A stretch of 64,000 bases of DNA from HXMU1420-2 sp017643305 (GTDB lineage Bacteria; Pseudomonadota; Alphaproteobacteria; Rhodobacterales; Rhodobacteraceae), in contig OZ244249.1 in the NCBI GenBank assembly GCA_965217135.1, positions 1,922,001 through 1,986,000 on the forward strand, written 5' to 3'. Under the pieces are notes generated by a model, which was given only the letters and a program-made list of their open reading frames with translations, did not search any database and had not been told where the DNA came from. A program made the translations under genes and the position numbers. Shown one piece after another: positions 1 through 8,561 of this stretch (its first letter is position 1; each line of letters starts with the position of its first letter).

Positions 1-249
1 CCGCGCCATGGCGTATTGATCGGCGAGCACATGGCCCTGCGCCCTTAGATGGCCCTGATAGCCCATCAGTCGTAGACGCCGCGCCAGCGTAAAGCCGCGC
101 CCGTCTGCAAAGCTGGGAAAATCGATGCGGATCATCTGAGCGTCCAGCGCTGTCTGCAGCGCATTTTGATCAGCGTCAGAGCCCAGATCGGTCACTGGAC
201 CGGTCCAGTCATCCGGGCCAAAGCCTTTGTCGGTCACGATGGTGGTCAT
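1..249 (-). CDS. DUF934 family protein, partial (sulfite reduction accessory)
   Basis: The left edge cuts this gene; 83 codons are visible from the ATG at 249-247. The start overlaps the cysH stop codon as ATGA, so the two are translationally coupled. The visible part starts MTTIVTDKGFGPDDW and includes the segment FADGRGFTLARRLR, typical of the DUF934 family. In alphaproteobacteria this family sits at the end of cysG-cysI-cysH operons and is thought to assist sulfite or sulfate reduction. Its biochemical role is not established. Family assignment is good; the C-terminus is outside the window. Confidence 0.8.
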   Translation of the reverse strand, partial: MTTIVTDKGFGPDDWTGPVTDLGSDADQNALQTALDAQMIRIDFPSFADGRGFTLARRLRLMGYQGHLRAQGHVLADQYAMAR

Positions 250-1007
250 ACCGTTTCCTTTTCACGTACCATGCGGCCGTTCACGAAATGGATGCCGCAT
301 TCTTCCTTGGTTTCTCCGCGCCACCGTCCGGCGCGCTGGTCTTCACCATCGTCCACCGTCGACGTGCAGGGCGCACAGCCGATGGAGGGATAGCCCCGTG
401 CCACCAACGGATGCCGGGGCAGGCGGTTTTCAATCATGTAGGTGCGCACGTCGTCCTGGTCCCAATGGGCCAGCGGGTTCACCTTGATGCGCCCGGTCTC
501 AGCTTCTTCCTCGAAGAATTGCAGTGCCTGCCGCGTGCCGCCCTGAAACCGCTTGCGCCCGGTGATCCAGCTGTCAAACCCAGCCAGCGCGTTTTGCAAC
601 GGTTCCACCTTGCGCAGCGCGCAGCAGGCGTCGGTGTCGCGTTGATGCAGGGCGCCATCGGGGTCCTTCGCGGCCAGCGCTTGGGCCGGTGCGCGGATCG
701 TACGCACGTTGTGCAGGCCCAGCCGTTCGCTCAGTTCCAGCTGATAGACCAGGGTTTCGGCAAACAGCATCTCGGTATCGATGAACAGTACCGGCGCATC
801 GGGGCGGGTCACGGCCAGCGTGTGCAGCAGGACGACCGATTCCGCGCCAAAGCTTGACACAAGCGTCGTATCGCCCAGCTGGGTCAACGCATATTTCATG
901 ACATCGGTCGCCGAATGGTGGCGGAACGTGTCATTCAGCGCAGCGACTGTGTGGCCCAGCGGGGTGGGGTCCGCGGTGGGCGTCTGCTTGGGAGCATCCA
1001 ACATCAT
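246..1007 (-). CDS. cysH: Phosphoadenylyl/adenylyl-sulfate reductase CysH
   Basis: Reduces activated sulfate (APS or PAPS) to sulfite with thioredoxin in cytoplasmic sulfate assimilation. The 253-residue protein has the PP-loop segment SSFGAES near residue 51. It has two cysteine pairs, Cys128-Cys129 and Cys211/Cys214 (CAPC), and the catalytic ECGIH near residues 236-240. The two extra pairs bind a 4Fe-4S cluster in the plant/Pseudomonas/Rhizobium type, so APS is the likelier substrate than PAPS; this is inferred from the motifs. Two adjacent ATG codons are possible starts (1007 and 1004). It lies 2 bases after cysI and overlaps the DUF934 gene. Confidence 0.95.
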   Translation of the reverse strand: MMLDAPKQTPTADPTPLGHTVAALNDTFRHHSATDVMKYALTQLGDTTLVSSFGAESVVLLHTLAVTRPDAPVLFIDTEMLFAETLVYQLELSERLGLHNVRTIRAPAQALAAKDPDGALHQRDTDACCALRKVEPLQNALAGFDSWITGRKRFQGGTRQALQFFEEEAETGRIKVNPLAHWDQDDVRTYMIENRLPRHPLVARGYPSIGCAPCTSTVDDGEDQRAGRWRGETKEECGIHFVNGRMVREKETV

Positions 1008-1009
1008 GA

Positions 1010-2677
1010 TTACTCGGCGGCGAGCGCCTGTTTTTCCGGGTAAAGTGCGGCCTTGAACGGGGCCATGCCCAACCGGCGGAACGCGTCGAGGAAGGTTTCC
1101 TCGCGACTGTCGCGCAGGTCCAGATAGGCCAGAACCAGCCGTTCGATTGCCGGGATGATTTCCTCTGCCGAAAAGCCGGGCCCGGCGCGCTGGCCTACGG
1201 CGGCGTCTTCGGTCCCTGTACCGCCCAGTGTGATCTGGTAGTTTTCCACGCCTGCACGGTCTAGCCCGAGAATGCCGATATGGCTAACATGGTGATGCCC
1301 GCAGGCGTTAATGCAGCCCGAGATCTTGATCTTGAGTGGGCCGATGTCATGCTCCAGCTTCAGTTCGTCAAAACGGGTTGCGATTTCTTGCGCGATGGGA
1401 ATGGAGCGCGCCGTAGCGAGCGCGCAGTAATCCATGCCGGGGCAGGCGATGATATCGGAGATCAGCCCGATATTTGCGGTGCCCAGCCCTTCGGCCTTCA
1501 GCGCGTAATAGATCGACGGCACGTCGTTTTTGTGGACATGCGGCAGGATCACGTTCTGTTCGTGGCTGATGCGCAATTCGTCATGGCCATAGGATTCTGC
1601 CAATTGTGCCATCAGCTGCATCTGCCGCGCTGAAGCATCGCCGGGCGTCTTGCCATGCGCTTTGAGCGAGATGGTGACAATTGCGTATTCCGGGTTGCGA
1701 TGGGCGGTGAGGTTGGTGTCAGCCCAGCTGCGGAACAGCGCGTCATGGGTGTAGGCGGTGTTGTAGCGGTCCTGATCTTCGGTCTTGAATGCGGGCGCGG
1801 CGAAATTCGCCTCAATCTGCGCCAGTAGATCCTGATCCACGCCGGTGAACTGGGCTTTGCGCAGGGCAAATTCCTTGTCCACCTCTGCGCGCAGGTTCTC
1901 CAGGCCGAATTCGTGCACCAGGATCTTGATCCGTGCCTTGTACTTGTTGTCGCGGCGTCCGATCACGTTCCAGACGGCCACTGTGGCCTCCAGATAGGGC
2001 AGCAGGTCCTCGCCGTTCACAAAATCGGCCAGCACCTTGCCGATCATCGGCGTTCGGCCGAGGCCCCCGCCCACCAGCACCTGGTAGCCGATCTGCCCGT
2101 TGCGTTCGACGATCCGGATGCCGATGTCATGGGCCGCCGTAACCGCGCGGTCGTTGGGCGCACCGGTGATTGCGATCTTGAACTTACGCGGCATGAACTG
2201 GAATTCCGGGTGGTCGGTCGACCACTGGCGCAGCAACTCGGCCACCGGTCGCGGATCAGCAATTTCATCCGCCGCAGCGCCCGCAAAATGGTCGGCTGTC
2301 ACGTTGCGGATCGTATTGCCGGAGGTCTGGATCGCATGCATGCCAACCTCGGCCAGCGCGTCCAGCATGTCGGGTACGTCACGTAGCTTGGGCCAGTTGT
2401 ACTGGATGTTCTGGCGGGTGGTGAAGTGGCCATAGCCCTTGTCCCAACGTTCCGCGATCATCGCCAGCTGCCGCATCTGCGCACTGTTCAGCGTGCCATA
2501 GGGAATTGCCACGCGCAGCATGTAGGCATGCAGTTGCAGATAGAGCCCGTTCATCAGCCGCAACGGCTTAAACTCATCCTCGGTCAGCGATCCGTCGATA
2601 CGGCGTTCTACCTGGGTGCGGAACTGGGCGTTGCGTTCAGCCAAAAAGGCACGGTCGAAATCGGTATATTGATACAT
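1010..2677 (-). CDS. cysI: Nitrite/sulfite reductase hemoprotein (CysI type)
   Basis: Six-electron reduction of sulfite to sulfide on coupled siroheme and 4Fe-4S. The start at 2677 (MYQYTDFDRAF) is chosen because the family begins there; the open frame runs further upstream into the preceding gene. The protein is 555 residues. The cluster/siroheme cysteines are visible as CPGMDYC (about residues 410-416) and CINACGHHH (about 450-458). Both ferredoxin-nitrite/sulfite repeats are present. Position between cysG, which makes siroheme, and cysH argues for sulfite rather than nitrite as the physiological substrate. An NADPH flavoprotein partner is not in the window. Confidence 0.93.
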   Translation of the reverse strand: MYQYTDFDRAFLAERNAQFRTQVERRIDGSLTEDEFKPLRLMNGLYLQLHAYMLRVAIPYGTLNSAQMRQLAMIAERWDKGYGHFTTRQNIQYNWPKLRDVPDMLDALAEVGMHAIQTSGNTIRNVTADHFAGAAADEIADPRPVAELLRQWSTDHPEFQFMPRKFKIAITGAPNDRAVTAAHDIGIRIVERNGQIGYQVLVGGGLGRTPMIGKVLADFVNGEDLLPYLEATVAVWNVIGRRDNKYKARIKILVHEFGLENLRAEVDKEFALRKAQFTGVDQDLLAQIEANFAAPAFKTEDQDRYNTAYTHDALFRSWADTNLTAHRNPEYAIVTISLKAHGKTPGDASARQMQLMAQLAESYGHDELRISHEQNVILPHVHKNDVPSIYYALKAEGLGTANIGLISDIIACPGMDYCALATARSIPIAQEIATRFDELKLEHDIGPLKIKISGCINACGHHHVSHIGILGLDRAGVENYQITLGGTGTEDAAVGQRAGPGFSAEEIIPAIERLVLAYLDLRDSREETFLDAFRRLGMAPFKAALYPEKQALAAE

Positions 2678-2684
2678 GGGAACC

Positions 2685-2984
2685 TCAGAAACCGGCCTGT
2701 TTGCCGTGGAAATAGTTGGAGGGACCTGTGCGTCGGAACGCTTCGCGGAAATGAATGGGTTCAGGGCCGTTTTCGCCCTTGGCCACATCAGCCAGATAGA
2801 CGCCGACAATGGTGTTCTTTTGGCGTTCGGCATCCAGCAGGCGCAGCTGTGCGTGCGCTTCGTCTTCGATGATTTCGGCCTCTTCCAACCGGCGCGACCA
2901 GCGGTCATCAGCGGTCTGATAGATCACGTCGCCTTCCAGCAGGTCGTTGGCGGTGACAACTTTGGGGGTGAAGGCTTTAGGCAT
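2685..2984 (-). CDS. DUF2849 domain protein of the sulfate assimilation operon
   Basis: A 99-residue soluble protein starting MPKAFTPKVV at ATG 2984-2982; the base at 2984 is shared with the end of cysG (ATGA junction). It contains GDVIYQTADDRWS near the N-terminus and GVYLADVAKG in the middle, characteristic of DUF2849. The family is found almost only beside alphaproteobacterial cysI/cysG genes. No catalytic motif can be named; an accessory role in sulfite reduction is inferred from context only. Confidence 0.85.
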   Translation of the reverse strand: MPKAFTPKVVTANDLLEGDVIYQTADDRWSRRLEEAEIIEDEAHAQLRLLDAERQKNTIVGVYLADVAKGENGPEPIHFREAFRRTGPSNYFHGKQAGF

Positions 2985-4378
2985 CAAAGCACTCCTTCTT
3001 CCTTGAGAGATGCGGAAATGGCATGGGCCGTGTGAGGTTTCAGTCCGTAGAGGATGAGAGCGGGGCCGGTCAGCGACGCAGCGGAAAGGTCGTGGTTCAG
3101 CCGATCCAGCCGGGAGGCGATGACGCTTTGATCGGGCAGGGAGGCATTGGCCACCACCGACACAGGCGTGCGCGGGTCTGCGCCGAACATCATCAGCCGG
3201 CCTTGGATAAAGCGCGCGGCCTTCTTGCCCATGTAGATTGCGGCCACCTGCCCGGGCGTGGCCAGATCGCGCCAGTCATGATCGGCAAACCCGTCCACGT
3301 CATGGCCGGTCAGAACGCGCAACCCGCTGTTGCGGTTGCGTTGGGTCAGGGACTGACCGATCGCCGCCGCCGCTGCGCTTGCCGCCGTAATGCCCGGTAC
3401 CACGTGCCAGTCGATCCCAGCGGCGTCGCAGGCTTCGGTTTCTTCGTCCAGCCGCGCAAACACGGTCGGGTCGCCCCCCTTCAGCCGCACGACCTGGACA
3501 CCCTGGCTGGCATGTTCGACAATGACAGCGTTGATGTCGTTCTGCGGGGTCGACCGGGCAAAGCCGCGCTTGCCCACGTGCACCATAACCGCCTCGCGTC
3601 GCGCCAGCTCCAGGATCGCGGGGCTGACCAGCCCGTCATGGATGACCACATCCGCCTCATCCAGCGCCTTGCGTGCCTTCAGCGTCAGCAGTTCCGGGTC
3701 GCCGGGGCCAGCGCCGACAAAAGCAACGTGGCCCGGGCGGGTGTCACGTGCAAGATGCTGCGCCAGCAGGTCTTCCAGCGCCGTTTCTACGGTATCTTGT
3801 CCGGCGCTGACCGCGCGCGGCCCAGCTTCAAAGAAATACGCGCGCCAGAAATCACGACGCGGGCGACCAAAGGGCAAGGCCTCGGCCATTTTGCGGAAGC
3901 CTTTACCGATGCGCGCCAATGTGCCCAGTGTTGCTGGCAGGCGTTCTTCCAGATCGGCCTTGATCGCACGGGCGAGGACTGGGGCGGTGCCCTCGGTTCC
4001 GATGGCCACGGTCACTGGATCGCGGTCTACAATCGCAGGTGTGATGAAAGCGCTGGCTTGCAGGTTGTCGACCACATTGACCAGCGCGCCTTCGGCGTGG
4101 GCGATGGTTGCGGTGCGGTTGTCTTCTGTATCGTCTTCGTCTGCAGCATAGAATAACGTGGCCCCAACAACGTCATCCGCTTGGAGGATGCGTCGCGTCA
4201 GCACCAGCTGCCCGGCAGCGGCCCAATCTACGATGTCCTGCGCAGGGTTGGCGGCGAAAACCTCAATCCGCGCTTCGGTTTTCAACAGCAGCCGCAACTT
4301 GGCCAGCGCCGCGTCGCCACCGCCGGACAGCACGATCCGCGTGCCTTGGGTGGACAGGAATATAGGAAAATGCTGCAT
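2984..4378 (-). CDS. cysG: Siroheme synthase CysG (multifunctional)
   Basis: Makes siroheme for CysI. The start MQHFPIFLS at 4378 is chosen although the frame is open further upstream, because the family starts here and the upstream residues are non-family. At 464 residues it has the full CysG layout: an N-terminal precorrin-2 dehydrogenase/ferrochelatase domain (about 1-205, nucleotide-binding VLSGGGDAALAK) and a C-terminal uroporphyrinogen-III methyltransferase domain (starting near VAFVGAGPGDPELLTLKA, with RLKGGDPTVFAR and PGITAAS). First gene of the leftward operon. An upstream-type direct repeat overlaps its first codons (4358-4375), suggesting regulator binding close to or over the translation start. 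Confidence 0.94.
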   Translation of the reverse strand: MQHFPIFLSTQGTRIVLSGGGDAALAKLRLLLKTEARIEVFAANPAQDIVDWAAAGQLVLTRRILQADDVVGATLFYAADEDDTEDNRTATIAHAEGALVNVVDNLQASAFITPAIVDRDPVTVAIGTEGTAPVLARAIKADLEERLPATLGTLARIGKGFRKMAEALPFGRPRRDFWRAYFFEAGPRAVSAGQDTVETALEDLLAQHLARDTRPGHVAFVGAGPGDPELLTLKARKALDEADVVIHDGLVSPAILELARREAVMVHVGKRGFARSTPQNDINAVIVEHASQGVQVVRLKGGDPTVFARLDEETEACDAAGIDWHVVPGITAASAAAAAIGQSLTQRNRNSGLRVLTGHDVDGFADHDWRDLATPGQVAAIYMGKKAARFIQGRLMMFGADPRTPVSVVANASLPDQSVIASRLDRLNHDLSAASLTGPALILYGLKPHTAHAISASLKEEGVL

Positions 4379-4474
4379 CTGATTGTCTGCGTTGCTGTTG
4401 ACTTTCCGTGAATATAGGAAAATGTTCTGGTTTATTGCCAGTATTGGTGGGAAATAAGGAAAAATATTCTGGTT
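4358..4474. promoter_or_regulatory. Three phased direct repeats in the cysG/Lrp divergent control region
   Basis: On the minus strand a sequence close to CAGAACATTTTCCTATATTC occurs three times: 4358-4375 (over the cysG start), 4410-4430 and 4451-4472. Start-to-start distances are 52 and 41 bp, close to five and four helical turns, so the copies face the same side of DNA. The repeats are far richer in A and T than the surrounding genes. The adjacent divergent gene encodes an Lrp/AsnC protein, a family that binds as octamers to phased sites. Binding by this regulator is an inference. Confidence 0.6.
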
Positions 4475-4520
4475 CAAGAGCAATCCAGAACGAAGAACCA
4501 AAACATGGCGGAGAATTGGA

Positions 4521-5012
4521 ATGTCAGTGCGGATTGATGACACAGACCGGAAAATCCTGACCGAGCTGCAAATGGATGCCAGCCAATCGCTGGACGAAAT
4601 TGCGAGGAAAATCGGGTCGTCCAAGACACCTGTCTGGAATCGAATCCGCAAACTGCGTGATGCGGGTGTGATCGGGGCGCAGACCGTTATTCTGGACGCC
4701 GAGGCGCTGGGGTTCGAGGCAACGTTTTTCGTGTTGATCCGCACCTCGGAACATGACGCGGAGTGGCAGGGGGCGTTCCTGAAAACCCTGCGCGACCGGC
4801 CTGAGGTGCAGGAGGCGCACCGGCTGGCTGGTGATATCGACTACATCCTCAAGGTGCGGGTACGCAACGCACGTGCCTATGACGCGTTTTATCAGGCACT
4901 GATCGCCGAGGTGAAAGTGTTCAACGTCACGGCGTTGTTGTCGATGGAAGAGATCAAATCAACCACAATGCTGCCGCTGGAAGTCGCGCCGGGTACATCT
5001 GAGTCTGGGTGA
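4521..5012 (+). CDS. Lrp/AsnC family transcriptional regulator
   Basis: 163 residues. The N-terminal winged HTH (about residues 5-55) reads IDDTDRKILTELQMDASQSL with recognition segment KIGSSKTPVWNRIRKL. The C-terminal RAM ligand-binding domain (about 65-155) includes the GDIDYILKVRV strand that normally precedes the effector pocket. Lrp-type proteins sense amino acids or related metabolites. Divergent transcription from the cysG operon and the phased repeats between them suggest it controls sulfate assimilation, perhaps in response to cysteine or a related sulfur signal. The effector is unknown. Confidence 0.9.
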   Translation: MSVRIDDTDRKILTELQMDASQSLDEIARKIGSSKTPVWNRIRKLRDAGVIGAQTVILDAEALGFEATFFVLIRTSEHDAEWQGAFLKTLRDRPEVQEAHRLAGDIDYILKVRVRNARAYDAFYQALIAEVKVFNVTALLSMEEIKSTTMLPLEVAPGTSESG

Positions 5013-5170
5013 TTGGAAAATTGCAGCCTATGTGCAAACGCATTCTGAAAAGCATGTGAACCTAGGCCGCCCTTTTTGTTTGTGGCCGGGTTAACTTGTA
5101 GCGCACCCAGGCGTGAACGCGGCTTGCAAGCCGGCCGCGCTTCGCGGGGCCTCGGCCTGACGTTATGCGG

Positions 5171-6358
5171 CTAGCTCTTTGCCCGCACCATCAAACGCTC
5201 CAACCCGTGAAAATGATACGTATCCGCGTAGCGCGGGCGTTCGACCAACTGCAGGTCAGGGTGGCGTTCGAACAGTACCCTCAGTCCAATCTGCAGTTCC
5301 AGCCGGGCCAACGGGGCGCCCACGCAGAAATGCAATCCGCCGCCAAAGCTGCTGTTGATCTGTACTGGCCGCGTTGGGTCAAAATGATCCGGATCTTCCC
5401 ACCGCGCAGGGTCGCGATTGGCCGCGCCCAGAACCAGCGCCACCTGATCGCCGCGCGTTAGGGTCACGTTGCCCACCACCACCGGCTCATAGACATACCG
5501 GGTGAAGATGTGCAGTGGTGGGTCGTGCCGCAGCAATTCTTCCACCGTGCTGGCAATGGCACCTGAGGTGAGGAATGGCGCGCAGCTCCCTTTTTCTAAA
5601 AGGATTTTTACAGCGTTGCCCATGCTGTGCACCGTTGCCTCATGCCCTGCATTCAACAGCAGGATACAGGTGGTGATCAGCTCATCCGTGTTCAGCTTCT
5701 GCCCATTCGCTTCGGCATGGATCAGCTGTGTGATCAGGTCATCTGCCGGATGGTCCCGACGTTCGCGGACATAGTCTTGCAGGAACGCTGAAAACGCCCC
5801 GGCCGCTTGCGCCGCGGCATCTTCCACTGCGCGGCTGCGGCCCGGCTGGTACATCGCCACCATCGCGTGCGACCAGTCCAGCAATTGGGGCGCCATGTCT
5901 TCCGGCACGCCCAGCAGGCGGGCAATGATCCGGACGGGAATGATGTTGCAATATGCGGGCAGCAGGTCAAATACGTCATCTGGGAAGCGGTCGATCAACG
6001 CGTGGCACATCGCTTCCAACTCTGGCCCCATGGCTGCAATCCGGCGCGAGGTGAAGGCCCGCAGGACCAGCGCGCGCAGGCGGGTATGGCGGGGCGGTTC
6101 CAGCTCCAGCATGGAATGCGCCTCAACAGCCATGAACGGGGCCAGATGTGGCGGCACGGGCTGTGCCTGCTCCGGCGGGCATTCTCGGCCCAGCCGTTTG
6201 TCACGAAAGAGCGCGGTTACTGTTTCATAGTCGAACACGGCTGGCATGCCGAAATCGTCCCACCACAGCACTGGCCCGGCAACGCGCGCACGGGCATAGA
6301 CGGGGTAGGGGTCCTGCACAAACCCGGGGTCTTTCGGGGATTGCTGCAGGTGCTGCAT
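5171..6358 (-). CDS. Cytochrome P450 (first of three in the window)
   Basis: 395-residue soluble class I-type bacterial P450. Landmarks: I-helix AGHEAT with the acid/alcohol pair (about residue 240), K-helix EELLRH, and heme-binding FGGGLHFCVGAPLAR with Cys near residue 345. No signal peptide or membrane anchor. It starts 2 bases after the tpiA stop codon, so it is probably co-transcribed with tpiA, an unusual pairing. No ferredoxin or ferredoxin reductase gene lies nearby, so redox partners must come from elsewhere. Substrate cannot be inferred. Confidence 0.93.
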   Translation of the reverse strand: MQHLQQSPKDPGFVQDPYPVYARARVAGPVLWWDDFGMPAVFDYETVTALFRDKRLGRECPPEQAQPVPPHLAPFMAVEAHSMLELEPPRHTRLRALVLRAFTSRRIAAMGPELEAMCHALIDRFPDDVFDLLPAYCNIIPVRIIARLLGVPEDMAPQLLDWSHAMVAMYQPGRSRAVEDAAAQAAGAFSAFLQDYVRERRDHPADDLITQLIHAEANGQKLNTDELITTCILLLNAGHEATVHSMGNAVKILLEKGSCAPFLTSGAIASTVEELLRHDPPLHIFTRYVYEPVVVGNVTLTRGDQVALVLGAANRDPARWEDPDHFDPTRPVQINSSFGGGLHFCVGAPLARLELQIGLRVLFERHPDLQLVERPRYADTYHFHGLERLMVRAKS

Positions 6359-6360
6359 GG

Positions 6361-7116
6361 CTATCCGGCGGCAGCTTCCAGCGCGGCGATGATCGGGGAA
6401 AAGTCTTCAGCCGTCAGGCTCGCTCCGCCCACCAGCGCACCGTCCACATGTGGCACAGCAAAAATTTCGGCTGCGTTGCCAGGTTTGACCGACCCGCCAT
6501 AAAGCACGCGCACCGACCGCGCGACGCCTGCGCCGAAACGGCGTTCCAGCCAGGTACGAATGAACCCGTGCACTTCGCCGATCTGATCTGTGGTGGGCAC
6601 TTTGCCGGTGCCTATGGCCCAGATCGGCTCATAAGCGATCACAAGATTTTCGCCGGTCGACAGGTCGGGGATGGAGCCTGACATCTGCCCGGCGATGATA
6701 TCCAGCGTATTGGATGCCTCGCGTTCAGCGAGGCTTTCGCCCAGGCAGATCACCGCCATCAGCCCTTCTGCCATGGCAGCGTTTGCCTTGGCGCGTACAT
6801 CATCATTGCGCTCATCATGATCGGTTCGGCGTTCGGAATGACCCACGATCACCGCAGTTGCCCCGGCATCGGCCAGCATTGCGGCGCTGATGTCACCGGT
6901 ATGCGCGCCCGATGCGGCAGGGTGGCAATCCTGCCCTCCGATGGTCAGCGGGCTGCCCTCCACCACCTGTGCGGCGCGGTGCAATAGAGGCGCGGGCGGG
7001 CAGATCAGGATATCAACGGGGCTGGTGTCGTGGGTTGCGGCCAGGGTGCGCAGCGTGCCCAAATCAGCGTGCGTGCCATTCATCTTCCAGTTTCCGGCCG
7101 CGAGTTTCCTCCGCAT
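6361..7116 (-). CDS. tpiA: Triose-phosphate isomerase
   Basis: Interconverts dihydroxyacetone phosphate and glyceraldehyde 3-phosphate. The 251-residue TIM barrel shows GNWKMNG with the catalytic Lys near residue 10, GHSERR with the catalytic His (about 94), AYEPIWAIGTG with the catalytic Glu (about 165), and the phosphate-binding YGGSV. The start MRRKLAAGNWK (7116) is preferred over the ATG three codons upstream, because the AGGGG ribosome site touches the upstream ATG directly but lies 9 bases before 7116. Followed at 2 bases by a P450 gene. Confidence 0.95.
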   Translation of the reverse strand: MRRKLAAGNWKMNGTHADLGTLRTLAATHDTSPVDILICPPAPLLHRAAQVVEGSPLTIGGQDCHPAASGAHTGDISAAMLADAGATAVIVGHSERRTDHDERNDDVRAKANAAMAEGLMAVICLGESLAEREASNTLDIIAGQMSGSIPDLSTGENLVIAYEPIWAIGTGKVPTTDQIGEVHGFIRTWLERRFGAGVARSVRVLYGGSVKPGNAAEIFAVPHVDGALVGGASLTAEDFSPIIAALEAAAG

Positions 7117-7353
7117 GATGTGCATCCCCTAGGTATGTTTGTTTAGTCCGTGGTAGCACCCCGCTCCCGCGCATACAATTCCGCGCAACCATGCGCTGCC
7201 GATGATGTCGGGACCTTCTGACAAAGGCTGCGGTACTGCGCGGTCCGCAGGCAAAGACGCACGCGCGCACGATATCAGCGTGGCGCAGTTGATGGTGCAA
7301 TCTGCCGTGTCTCAGAGTTACGCAGAGACCAGTGTGAGCATAAAGAAAGCCAG

Positions 7354-7704
7354 TTAAGTGTCTGCGAACCTTATGGATTCGCCACAACCGCAGGCGTCGA
7401 CTACGTTTGGGTTGCGGAACTTGAAACCTGCTTCCAGCAGAGAGACCTCATAGTCGATTTCCGTCCCAAACAAGAACATCTGCGCCATTGGGGCGATCAG
7501 CACGCGCGCGCCATCCTGTTCCACGACTTCGTCATGCGGATCCGCTGCATCGACGTAATCCATGGTGTATTCCATGCCCGCGCAGCCACCTTTCTTCACA
7601 CCGATGCGCAGCCCGGTATGGCCGCCTTTTTCCATCAGGCTGGCGATCTGCTGAGCAGCTTTCGGTGTCATGGTCACGGCTTGCTTGCCGGGGATAGCGA
7701 ACAT
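7354..7704 (-). CDS. sufA: Fe-S cluster assembly A-type carrier (HesB/IscA/SufA family)
   Basis: 116 residues. The three cysteines of A-type carriers are present: GGCAGMEY (about residue 40) and the C-terminal CGCGES (about 105-107). Such proteins bind or relay iron or Fe-S clusters from the SUF scaffold to targets. The start MFAIPGKQAV (7704) is taken because upstream in-frame residues are non-family. It lies downstream of the sufT-like gene on the same strand, across a 278-bp gap containing a hairpin. The name sufA rests on this context; erpA or iscA would be equally compatible with the sequence. Confidence 0.88.
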   Translation of the reverse strand: MFAIPGKQAVTMTPKAAQQIASLMEKGGHTGLRIGVKKGGCAGMEYTMDYVDAADPHDEVVEQDGARVLIAPMAQMFLFGTEIDYEVSLLEAGFKFRNPNVVDACGCGESIRFADT

Positions 7705-7816
7705 GAGCGAACTCCTTTGGGAGCAATCTAGGGCCAAGGCGCGCCGCTCTCAAGAGGGGACTGCCCTGGCGGAGGTCGAACCGAACGGGTCTGGTATGCC
7801 AGGGGGGCGGATGGCC

Positions 7817-7850
7817 GTGCCTTCGGCCCTTGGGAGAAGGGCTTTGGCAC
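7817..7850. repeat. Imperfect inverted repeat between sufT and sufA
   Basis: Nested arms GTGCC/GGCAC (7817-7821 and 7846-7850) and GCCCTT/AAGGGC (7826-7831 and 7836-7841) around a short loop form a hairpin with two small internal loops. No T tract follows on either strand, so it is not a clear intrinsic terminator. It could be an mRNA processing or stability element between the two Fe-S genes. Confidence 0.35.
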
Positions 7851-7982
7851 GGTTGGGTAAGATGGGCGCAGCCGCTCCGCATCCACACGCACACTTGCGG
7901 AAAATTTGTGCGTTCAGGATGGGGGTGTGGCGTCACGAAGTGGCAAACGTTTTGTCAAAGGTCGGGGGCTGGCCCGGAGGGT

Positions 7983-8345
7983 TTACATGAAGCCAAGTTC
8001 CAGCCGCGCTTCGTCCGACATCATTTCCATACCCCAAGGCGGTTCCCAGACAAGATCCACATCGACCTGCTTTACGCCCGGCACCGCGCTCACGGCATCG
8101 GCCAGCCAGCCCGGCATTTCGCCTGCAACAGGACAGCCGGGCGCGGTCAGGGTCATCACCAAGCGCACGGCATTTTCAGTGTCTATATCAACGGTATAGA
8201 CCAGGCCCAGTTCGTAGATATTTACTGGAATTTCAGGATCGTAGACGGTGCGACAGGCGTCCACAATCGTGTCGTAAAGCGGATGGTCCGTGGTCGACGG
8301 CGCAATCAACGGCGCGCCTTCAAGCGGTTCGGTCGGCTGGTCCAT
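7983..8345 (-). CDS. sufT: SufT / MIP18-family (DUF59) Fe-S assembly protein
   Basis: 120 residues starting MDQPTEPLEG at 8345, with a GAGG ribosome site just upstream; in-frame residues further upstream are non-family. The DUF59 core is clear: VYDPEIPVNIYELGLVY (about residues 40-56) and the conserved TAPGCPVAGEMP with its reactive Cys (about 77). Family members take part in Fe-S cluster maturation, in alphaproteobacteria usually as part of suf operons. Here the rest of the suf genes are missing from the neighbourhood and only sufA follows. A promoter-like sequence lies upstream. Confidence 0.87.
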   Translation of the reverse strand: MDQPTEPLEGAPLIAPSTTDHPLYDTIVDACRTVYDPEIPVNIYELGLVYTVDIDTENAVRLVMTLTAPGCPVAGEMPGWLADAVSAVPGVKQVDVDLVWEPPWGMEMMSDEARLELGFM

Positions 8346-8372
8346 GGAGGCCTCTTCTTGGTTCCCGACCAA

Positions 8373-8403
8373 TTATATAGGATTTTGCTGCGCGGGGGTA
8401 AAG
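8373..8403 (-). promoter_or_regulatory. Sigma-70-like promoter of sufT
   Basis: On the minus strand TTTACC is followed after 17 bases by TATATAAT, which contains a perfect TATAAT, about 30 bases before the sufT start. The AT-rich box stands out in GC-rich surroundings. This is a sequence match only. Confidence 0.45.
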
Positions 8404-8561
8404 GAGGGTCGGGATGCGACGCTTTTGCGGCGTCTGACGCTGTGATCAGACGGGTTTGTTCAAAACGGGGCAAGTTTGTACTTCGGACAGCCGCCCGGAA
8501 GTGGCTTGACCCAAGTCATTTCGACATGGCTTGGGGCTATTTGTGACGTAGATGCATCGGA

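Noticed and set aside
3023..4156. Long open frame antisense to cysG (and many similar frames opposite glnE, dctM, cysI, rimK)
   Set aside because: High GC lengthens chance frames on the opposite strand; their proteins are Arg/Gly/Ala-rich without family features, and the sense genes are certain.
7817..7850. Hairpin between sufT and sufA as an intrinsic terminator
   Set aside because: No T tract on either strand; kept only as an inverted repeat.
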